Positions 1 to 4,513 of a DNA stretch of 8,259 nt are shown here, one piece after another. The DNA is taken from assembly GCA_029554925.1 (NCBI GenBank), contig JAKPUV010001094.1:1-8259 (forward strand). The letters run 5' to 3'. Both the position numbers and the translations under genes were made by a program. The stretch is from Candidatus Hydrogenedentota bacterium (lineage in GTDB: Bacteria > Hydrogenedentota > Hydrogenedentia > Hydrogenedentales > CAITNO01). Each line of letters begins with the position of its first letter. Position 1 is the first letter of the stretch. A model generated the notes under the pieces. That model searched no databases, was not told the DNA's origin, and saw nothing but the letters and a program-made list of their open reading frames with translations.

Positions 1-11
1 TCGTGTCCCAT
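1..11 (-). CDS. Start of a gene running off the left edge (5' end only)
   Basis: An ATG at 11-9 on the minus strand begins a reading frame of which only M-G-H and part of a fourth codon are inside the window. The case for a start rests on the upstream GGAGGAG at 27-21, placed 9 nt before the ATG. That is the same spacing seen at the three genes of the operon at 321-3116. It would be the next gene downstream of the glycosyltransferase fragment. No function can be given, and a chance ATG after a purine-rich stretch cannot be excluded. Confidence 0.45.
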
Positions 12-20
12 GTCCCTGTT

Positions 21-27
21 CTCCTCC
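21..27 (-). promoter_or_regulatory. Ribosome binding site GGAGGAG for the leftmost gene
   Basis: The minus strand reads GGAGGAG, then 9 nt, then the ATG at 11-9. A short inverted repeat, CGGAC...GTCCG, lies directly upstream and touches the site. In the mRNA it could form a small hairpin next to the ribosome binding site; whether that matters for control is unknown. Confidence 0.5.
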
Positions 28-82
28 GGACGCACCCGTCCGTCTCCTGCGTTCCCCGGACCGCGCCCCGCAGTCCATCCCC

Positions 83-103
83 TGAAACGGTCAAACCGCT
101 TCA
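83..103. promoter_or_regulatory. 21-bp dyad, operator-like or RNA hairpin
   Basis: Arms of 9 bp (83-91 and 95-103) flank a 3-nt centre. At the DNA level one of nine pairs is mismatched. In minus-strand RNA the same position becomes a G-U pair, giving a continuous stem that ends in UGAA/UUCA. No T tract follows on either strand, so it does not look like a classical intrinsic terminator. It lies about 70 nt upstream of the probable ATG at 11. It could be a regulator binding site or a structured leader. The sequence does not decide between these. Confidence 0.35.
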
Positions 104-170
104 ATAAGGGAACGCCTCCGTGTCCAAAACTGTATTAACGCACCCTACGCACCCCGAACGACCTCGCCCA

Positions 171-305
171 CTAGGATACCACTTCCCCGGTGGGATTTCC
201 AGCGTTTTCCGTCCTCGGCGGCGCGCCCAGGGCCTCCAGAAACACCGTTTCCAGCCGCCGAGCCACGGTTTCCGGATGGTGTTCGGTGAGGATGGTGGCG
301 CGGGC
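171..305 (-). pseudogene. Headless 3' fragment of a GT4-type glycosyltransferase gene
   Basis: Read on the minus strand, 305-171 encodes a C-terminal tail beginning A-R-A-T-I-L-T-E-H-H-P-E-T and running through V-F-L-E-A-L-G-A-P-P-R-T-E. It then continues with its own ending, N-A-G-N-P-T-G-E-V-V-S, to a TAG at 173-171. The shared part matches residues 345-377 of the full glycosyltransferase at 3341-4513, and every nucleotide difference between the two is synonymous. There is no start codon, ribosome site or catalytic core, so this is a remnant or displaced 3' end and not a functional gene. The frame is open up to the TGA of the gene at 321-1175, so it lies in frame behind that stop. It is most likely the original 3' end of a glycosyltransferase gene, cut off from its body when the three-gene operon arrived. 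A remnant of a second, deleted paralogue is the alternative. Confidence 0.85.
208..305 (-). repeat. Direct repeat copy A (glycosyltransferase 3' end), left flank of the three-gene cassette
   Basis: Ninety-eight base pairs align without gaps to 3381-3478 in the same orientation (offset 3173). The first 53 bp (208-260) and last 29 bp (277-305) are identical. The five differences are at 261, 264, 267, 270 and 276. Similarity stops abruptly on both sides. Confidence 0.95.
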
Positions 306-316
306 CAGCCCGCGCC
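297..316. other. Perfect GC palindrome spanning the repeat/cassette junction
   Basis: Nine-base arms, GGCGCGGGC (297-305) and GCCCGCGCC (308-316), are perfectly complementary around a 2-nt centre. The left arm is the last part of repeat copy A; the right arm lies outside the repeat and has no counterpart at 3479-3490. The hairpin starts 5 nt after the stop codon of the gene at 321-1175. In RNA it would be a very stable stem without a U tract. It could protect or end the operon transcript, or mark the recombination joint. Confidence 0.6.
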
Positions 317-320
317 CGCC

Positions 321-1175
321 TCACGGCGCCGTTGTCTGTCCTCCGTCGAATTGATCCAGAAAACTCTCAGCGGCGGCCCTGTCCAAACCCTGCTTCATCA
401 GCATGTTGAGGGTTGATTCGCGCATTTTCGCCTTGGCTTCCTCGGATGGCCCCGGAAGGGTTTCCCGGGAAGGATAGAGGAAGGGGTTGATGTTATGCTT
501 AATGTATTCTTCACACCCCTTCTTTTCCTCTTCCGCGCAGCCGGGAAGCGCCATCCGCGACTGCACCGCCCGCAACGCCTCCTGGAACTCCAACACGGAC
601 TGCAGCGACAGCGGCGTGCTCTCGGACGGGTTTATGTTGGCCTCCCTGTCCAGAAACGTCCCAAACCACACGCGGGCTTCGATCATGCGCCAATCAAGGG
701 CATCGGCGGCGTGTTTCTCAAACAGCTCGCGGAAAGCGTCCTGGACCTCCCGGCGCGTCGGTTTGAAGTTGTCGCTGCGCCGCTCCGCCAGGGTCCGCGC
801 GATGATGGCGCGGATGCTGATCGGATCGGGGTCCTCCGGGTGCTTCTCCAGCCACTCCCTGGCCTGCCGCACGGACTCATCCTCACGGCTGATGTAGCAG
901 AGCACCTCCACCTTCCTCAGCGCCGCCCAGCGCCTCAATGCGGCCGGGGCCTCCGGGTCCTCGGCAAGCTCGGTGCACACGCGCATCACCTCGCTCTCCA
1001 CCCGGTCGCCTTGCAGGGGGCCGTTGGCTATCTTAAACAGGTCGTCGTGGTGGAACGACGTGGCCTCATAGGGCAGTTCGGGCGTCGGGTTGAAATCGCC
1101 GATGGTGATCGCCCACGCCCCGCCGGCGAGCGCCACGCCCGCAGCCATCATCATTATCCATGCGTGCTTGTTCAT
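321..1175 (-). CDS. Secreted helical protein of unknown function (third gene of the cassette operon)
   Basis: I do not recognise a named family. The protein is 284 aa. It starts with a classical Sec signal: N-K-H, then the hydrophobic stretch I-M-M-M-A-A-G-V-A-L-A, then A-W-A (residues 20-22) as an SPase I site, so the mature protein begins near Ile23. The rest looks mostly alpha-helical and charged, with TPR-like phrasing around residues 85-130 (aromatic and alanine positions, 'EWLEKHPED' followed by another helix). Four cysteines lie in the mature part, two of them in C-A-E-E-E-K-K-G-C, which could form a disulfide outside the cytoplasm. I chose the ATG at 1175 and not the ATG six codons upstream at 1193. 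GGAGG at 1189-1185 lies 9 nt before 1175 but would fall inside the longer frame, and the longer start would put M-R-R-N-G-Q before the signal. It is the last gene of the operon, 19 nt after the preceding stop, and probably works outside the cytoplasm with the two lipoproteins. Confidence 0.85.
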   Translation of the reverse strand: MNKHAWIMMMAAGVALAGGAWAITIGDFNPTPELPYEATSFHHDDLFKIANGPLQGDRVESEVMRVCTELAEDPEAPAALRRWAALRKVEVLCYISREDESVRQAREWLEKHPEDPDPISIRAIIARTLAERRSDNFKPTRREVQDAFRELFEKHAADALDWRMIEARVWFGTFLDREANINPSESTPLSLQSVLEFQEALRAVQSRMALPGCAEEEKKGCEEYIKHNINPFLYPSRETLPGPSEEAKAKMRESTLNMLMKQGLDRAAAESFLDQFDGGQTTAP

Positions 1176-1184
1176 TTGCCCGTT

Positions 1185-1189
1185 CCTCC
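1185..1189 (-). promoter_or_regulatory. Ribosome binding site GGAGG deciding the start at 1175
   Basis: GGAGG sits 9 nt upstream of the ATG at 1175-1173. It lies downstream of the alternative ATG at 1193-1191 and so cannot serve it, which supports the shorter start. Confidence 0.75.
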
Positions 1190-1194
1190 GCATC

Positions 1195-1974
1195 TCAGCG
1201 CGCGTTGATCTCGTTAATCAGTTTCTGAATTTGATACCCCGCCCCGTCCTCAAACTCGTACTCCGACGAGGGCTTCGCTACGGGTTGTTTGTTCGGATAC
1301 TGGTCCGCCATGGTCTGGAGAATGGGCAGGCTGATTTCGGCATCCATCAGGCCCAAGGCCGACACCGCCACCGACCGCAGATGCACCAGGGTATCCTTGG
1401 TGCCCGCGCCCAGGACTTGACCCGCGAACGGCGCGCCCCAAAAAGCGGCCTGGCTGGCCTGCACAAGCAGCGCCGCAGCCTCAGCTGAATTGGCCTGGCC
1501 CAGCATCCGCAGTGTTTCGTGCAGTGCATAGCCGTGATCGAGGGCCACCTTTTCCCTGCGCGGGCTCGTCAGGGCCTTCTGGTAGATGGGCACCCACTGC
1601 GGGTCACGCTGCATGCCCGTTCTGGCCGTGAACAGGCAACACCGGTAAGCGGGCCAATCGGCGGTGTCAACGGCCTGCGCTGCCTTGGCGACGACATAAT
1701 CAACGTCCGCCGCAGACCACGAAAGCTGGTCCGACGGAGTGGGACGCTGATCCATCAGGTACGAAATGTCCAAGGAGACCGAGCGCGCCGCCGTGCAGTA
1801 CAACTCAGCAAGACGCACATCCGCAACCGCAGTAACATCCGGTCGGCACGGGCCCGGCAGGCACGGGTCTCCGCGCGGTGCCGTGTCCTTGGCTGTGCAC
1901 CCAGCAATCACTGTAACGGCCAATACTACCACTGCGGTCGGCAACATGGCAATTGCTCTTCCTAATCTTTCCAT
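1195..1974 (-). CDS. Putative lipoprotein with HEAT-like helical repeats (second gene of the cassette operon)
   Basis: This 259-aa protein has a lipoprotein signal: basic residues (M-E-R-L-G-R), a hydrophobic core, and V-I-A-G-C with the lipidated cysteine at residue 26. The residue after Cys is Thr, not Asp, which in Gram-negative bacteria does not signal retention in the inner membrane. The mature protein is cysteine-rich near its N-terminus and then largely helical. Residues about 195-225 (L-R-S-V-A-V-S-A-L-G-L-M-D followed by L-P-I-L) read like a HEAT/PBS-lyase-type helical hairpin, and an earlier helix pair around 148-170 resembles it. Such folds usually bind proteins, so this may be the partner or scaffold of the neighbouring protease; that is inference. 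The start overlaps the last 13 bases of the protease gene (ATGGAAAGATTAG), implying translational coupling. AGGAAGG at 1990-1984 lies 9 nt before the ATG. No catalytic motif was seen. Confidence 0.85.
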   Translation of the reverse strand: MERLGRAIAMLPTAVVVLAVTVIAGCTAKDTAPRGDPCLPGPCRPDVTAVADVRLAELYCTAARSVSLDISYLMDQRPTPSDQLSWSAADVDYVVAKAAQAVDTADWPAYRCCLFTARTGMQRDPQWVPIYQKALTSPRREKVALDHGYALHETLRMLGQANSAEAAALLVQASQAAFWGAPFAGQVLGAGTKDTLVHLRSVAVSALGLMDAEISLPILQTMADQYPNKQPVAKPSSEYEFEDGAGYQIQKLINEINAR

Positions 1975-3116
1975 CTATCTAATCCTTCCTTGTAGCGTTT
2001 CGCCTGTGAGTTGCCTGAGGGATACACTCCACTGACATCCATGGCTTCGGGGGCATATGGGCCGCCCCTTGGGCCGATACTCCGCATAATGTTCGAATCG
2101 GAGTCGGGATCAACATCCCAGTGATCCAAGTCGACGCAATGTCCCACTTCATGAAGCAGAGAGCGATCAGGGTTCGGCGCGCGCTTTGAAATGGCCATGA
2201 AGTCAAGCGCGAGCCACGTCATGCCAAACACTTCAGCATACTGCGGATCGCCGGCATCAATGGAGTCGCATGCGAGAATGTCGTAGCCTGCGGCTACCAG
2301 ATATAGAAGTGTAAAATAGTGATAAATACTCCGGACTTCTTTAGGTGCATCGGGATCGGTTAACGCAGAATAGGCCTTGTACTCCACCGGTACATGCTCG
2401 TCCTTTATTTCGTTCCTGCGTTGCTTGAGATTCATGGTCGTCTCTCGCTCATCGTAGTTCGGCTTGTCTTCCCGAAGTTTGAGAGAGCCCCGATGAAGCA
2501 TGCCCGGAAGGTCTTGCTCCAAGGCTTCGGGGTTCTTTACAGGGGAAAGCGTAAAGAGCGTGGGAGGTTGCACTTCCCCTTGAAACGTCGTGCTCGCGAA
2601 ATTGTCAGCGCCATTGTACTCGCCCTTGGATGCGCCGCTGCGGGAAACTGTCAGCGTGAACGGCTTGTTCTCAGTGATGGTCTCTTTCTTGGCTTCAAAA
2701 TAGAACCTCCTCCCCATTGGGTCGTCCGCGTCTTGGTACACTGCTTGAAGGTAACCCGTGAACCCGGAGAGCATATACTTCACATTGCGGTTGCTAATCG
2801 TCGTAAGACAGAGCTTGTCGCTGTCGCAGGAGGACGTGCATTTCCCGTTTGGCTCCACGGCGGTGGTGCTGTAGTCCTTGTCATCCCCGCCCTTGACTGT
2901 CAATGAGGCAATCTGTCCGGGGTAGAGCAAGAAAGGCCACGGGCCGTCCGACTCAATGGGGGTGATTCCAGCGCCCCAAGTGGGTCGGCCCAGTCCCTCC
3001 CAAAGGGACCTCGAGACGCAGCCCGCGCTCTCGCCGTAATCCGTTTTCGAGGGACACCCCGTCCCCAGCACCGCCACCAGCACGCACACAATCAGCAGGA
3101 GCAACTTCTTCGCCAT
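1962..3116 (-). CDS. Metzincin-like zinc metalloprotease lipoprotein (first gene of the cassette operon)
   Basis: The 384-aa product starts M-A-K-K-L-L-L-L and has a hydrophobic core ending L-G-T-G-C, so Cys21 is the predicted lipidation site. The N-terminal ~200 residues are cysteine-containing near the start and then beta-rich, resembling no family I can name. The C-terminal part carries H-E-V-G-H-C-V-D-L-D-H (residues 322-332): the HExxH zinc helix with Glu323 as catalytic base and a third His at the metzincin position. S-N-I-M follows, with Met344 suitable for the Met-turn. This layout is most like bacterial matrixin-type metzincins. The usual Gly of HExxHxxGxxH is Asp (residue 329). The protease should act at the envelope surface on proteins; the substrate is unknown. 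I chose the ATG at 3116 because GGGAGG at 3131-3126 is 9 nt upstream of it but directly abuts the alternative ATG at 3125. GC content is visibly lower than in the glycosyltransferase gene (about 52% in the 60 bases from 2101). No clear inhibitory propeptide or cysteine switch was seen. Confidence 0.88.
   Translation of the reverse strand: MAKKLLLLIVCVLVAVLGTGCPSKTDYGESAGCVSRSLWEGLGRPTWGAGITPIESDGPWPFLLYPGQIASLTVKGGDDKDYSTTAVEPNGKCTSSCDSDKLCLTTISNRNVKYMLSGFTGYLQAVYQDADDPMGRRFYFEAKKETITENKPFTLTVSRSGASKGEYNGADNFASTTFQGEVQPPTLFTLSPVKNPEALEQDLPGMLHRGSLKLREDKPNYDERETTMNLKQRRNEIKDEHVPVEYKAYSALTDPDAPKEVRSIYHYFTLLYLVAAGYDILACDSIDAGDPQYAEVFGMTWLALDFMAISKRAPNPDRSLLHEVGHCVDLDHWDVDPDSDSNIMRSIGPRGGPYAPEAMDVSGVYPSGNSQAKRYKEGLDRWKD
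1984..1990 (-). promoter_or_regulatory. Ribosome binding site AGGAAGG inside the end of the protease gene
   Basis: Located 9 nt before the ATG at 1974-1972 and within the coding sequence of the upstream protease gene. This suits re-initiation by ribosomes finishing that gene. Confidence 0.65.
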
Positions 3117-3125
3117 AGTAGACAT

Positions 3126-3131
3126 CCTCCC
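3126..3131 (-). promoter_or_regulatory. Ribosome binding site GGGAGG deciding the protease start
   Basis: The site is followed immediately by ATG (3125) and, after 9 nt, by a second in-frame ATG (3116). Only the second has workable spacing. The same 9-nt distance recurs at the other two genes of the operon. Confidence 0.75.
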
Positions 3132-3180
3132 GGGCAGAGCTGGCTACCCTCCATCCTTACTACTATGATCGGTTCAAATT

Positions 3181-3308
3181 GCGACGGTGCGGGGGCGGCA
3201 CCCGCGCCGTTCCCCGCCCCTCTTTGTTCTTAATCTAGCCGGTTCCCTGCGAAATGTCAAGCCCTTTTTTGGCCCAGACATTCCCCATTTTCTGCGTCGC
3301 ACCGTCGC
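3181..3308. repeat. 11-bp inverted repeat bracketing the cassette promoter
   Basis: GCGACGGTGCG at 3181-3191 recurs exactly, in inverted orientation, at 3298-3308. The promoter at 3232-3260 lies between the arms, about 40 nt from each. The rest of the gene-free stretch 3117-3340 holds the promoter, a GC-rich leader with only short hairpin potential near 3184-3205, and the protease ribosome site. No open frame is supported there. The arms could be regulator sites or chance in GC-rich DNA. Confidence 0.35.
3232..3260 (-). promoter_or_regulatory. Sigma70-type promoter for the three-gene cassette operon
   Basis: On the minus strand a perfect -35 TTGACA (3260-3255) is followed by a 17-nt spacer and the -10 TAGATT (3237-3232, 4 of 6 consensus bases). 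The predicted start of transcription is near 3225, giving a 5' leader of about 110 nt before the protease ATG. It lies 81 nt beyond the glycosyltransferase stop, inside the segment bounded by the two 98-bp repeats, so the cassette carries its own promoter. No intrinsic terminator is visible between the glycosyltransferase stop and this promoter, so read-through from upstream is also possible. Confidence 0.75.
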
Positions 3309-3340
3309 CCCCCAACCCAAAAGCGCCTCAAGATAAGCCC

Positions 3341-4513
3341 TTATGGTGCCGAGCGGTCATTTCCTGCGGCAAGTCCTGCCTCCGTCCTCGGCGGCGCGCC
3401 CAGGGCCTCCAGAAACACCGTTTCCAGCCGCCGGGCGACCGTCTCCGGGTGGTGTTCGGTGAGGATGGTGGCGCGGGCGGCGCGGCCCAGGTCTCGGCGG
3501 AGCCGGGGCTGGTCCATGAGCCGGACGAGGGCGGCCGCGAGGGCGCCCGCGTCGTTGTCGGGCACCACGAGGCCGTTTTCGCCGTCTTTCAGGGGCCAGG
3601 CGGCGCCGGCGCAGGCGGCCACGGGGCGGCCCGCGGCCATGGCGTTGAGCAGTTTGATGGGGTAGCCGGACCAGGACACGCGGGGCACGGCGACGACGAC
3701 ATCCTGCGAGAGGACGGCGCGCAGGGCGTTCATGTCGGCGCAGGGCACATGCTCGACGTTGAAGAAGGGGGGCGGCGCGGCGGTGGCCATGACCAGCCGG
3801 GCGCCGGGCCGGGACTGGCGGATGACGGCCATGGCGTCGAGCAGCAGGCCGATGTTCTGGTAGGCGTCGAGGTTGCCCGTGTACACGACGGGGGGCATGG
3901 GGACTTCGGCGGGCGCGGTCTCGGGGAAGGCGTCGGCGTCCACGGGCGGCGGGATGATCTCCACGCGGTCCTGTCGGCATCCGCGCAGGACGAGATAGCC
4001 CGCGAGGCGGCGGTGGGGCGCGATGATCCGGTCGGCGCGGCGGGGGAAGGTGCTGTCGAACCAGCGGCCCGCGCGGCGGGCGGCCCGCTCCGCGCCGGGG
4101 CTGTCGAAATAGAAGGGCAGCTCGTCGGCGAGGGCGTTGTGGGCCATGTAGACCACGGGCCGCGTCCGCGCCGCCAGCGCCACCAGCAGGGCCTCGTAGT
4201 TGTGCGCGCAGACGATGTCGGCGCCCTCGTGGCGGAGGGTGCGGCGCAGGGCCGCGAGGAGGGCGGCGTCGTGCAGGGGCTTGGTCCGGTCGGGGCCGGA
4301 GGCGGTGATGTCGCGGGCGAGGGGCCAGCGCTTCGCGCGGCGCAGGGCCACGTCGGCGGGCGGGGTGTCGCCCGCGCCGTGGTCGTAGACCACGAGGCGG
4401 ACCGAATGGCCGATGCGCAGGAGAGCGGACGCGGTGTCGTGCAGGAAGACCTGCGACCCCTGGGGGAAGGGGTAGGGGCACGCGCCGACCATGACTATCC
4501 TGAGTTTTCTCAT
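3341..4513 (-). CDS. GT4-type (GT-B fold) glycosyltransferase
   Basis: The 390-aa protein has the two Rossmann-like halves of a GT-B enzyme. The N-terminal half opens M-R-K-L-R-I-V-M-V-G with a G-S-Q-V-F-L loop (19-24) for acceptor and phosphate contacts, then M-A-H-N (123-126) and R-A-D-R-I-I-A-P (159-166). The linker and donor half include I-I-P-P-P-V-D (187-192), Y-T-G-N-L (211-215), and G-Y-P-I-K-L-L-N-A-M-A-A-G-R-P-V (283-298). The family's E-x7-E pair is replaced by Ser282 and Asn290. Basic stretches at 143-170 could favour the inner face of the membrane. It would transfer a sugar from a nucleotide donor to a glycan or lipid acceptor; specificity cannot be read from sequence. Its ATG overlaps the phosphodiesterase stop (ATGA), so the two are translationally coupled and no separate ribosome site is needed. 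Its last 100 coding bases are duplicated at 208-305. Confidence 0.9.
   Translation of the reverse strand: MRKLRIVMVGACPYPFPQGSQVFLHDTASALLRIGHSVRLVVYDHGAGDTPPADVALRRAKRWPLARDITASGPDRTKPLHDAALLAALRRTLRHEGADIVCAHNYEALLVALAARTRPVVYMAHNALADELPFYFDSPGAERAARRAGRWFDSTFPRRADRIIAPHRRLAGYLVLRGCRQDRVEIIPPPVDADAFPETAPAEVPMPPVVYTGNLDAYQNIGLLLDAMAVIRQSRPGARLVMATAAPPPFFNVEHVPCADMNALRAVLSQDVVVAVPRVSWSGYPIKLLNAMAAGRPVAACAGAAWPLKDGENGLVVPDNDAGALAAALVRLMDQPRLRRDLGRAARATILTEHHPETVARRLETVFLEALGAPPRTEAGLAAGNDRSAP
3381..3478 (-). repeat. Direct repeat copy B, inside the intact glycosyltransferase gene
   Basis: Partner of 208-305, 93 of 98 bases identical, same orientation. It encodes residues 345-377 of the glycosyltransferase, near its C-terminus. 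After the repeat the two frames end differently: A-G-L-A-A-G-N-D-R-S-A-P here and N-A-G-N-P-T-G-E-V-V-S in copy A. Confidence 0.95.

Noticed and set aside
66..94. TTGACC as the -35 of a promoter for the leftmost gene
   Set aside because: No -10 resembling TATAAT lies 16-18 nt downstream; the bases there are all G and C.
138..155. 9-bp tandem repeat ACGCACCC(T/C)
   Set aside because: Only two units and no relation to any gene or site; likely chance.
120..416. Plus-strand frame across the left flank
   Set aside because: It is the antisense of the glycosyltransferase fragment and of the end of the gene at 321-1175, and has no ribosome site.
171..1175. Read-through fusion of the secreted protein with the glycosyltransferase tail through the TGA at 323-321
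   Set aside because: The two are in frame, but there is a one-in-three chance of this. I saw no selenocysteine-type element or other read-through signal, and a GC hairpin between them argues for an end.
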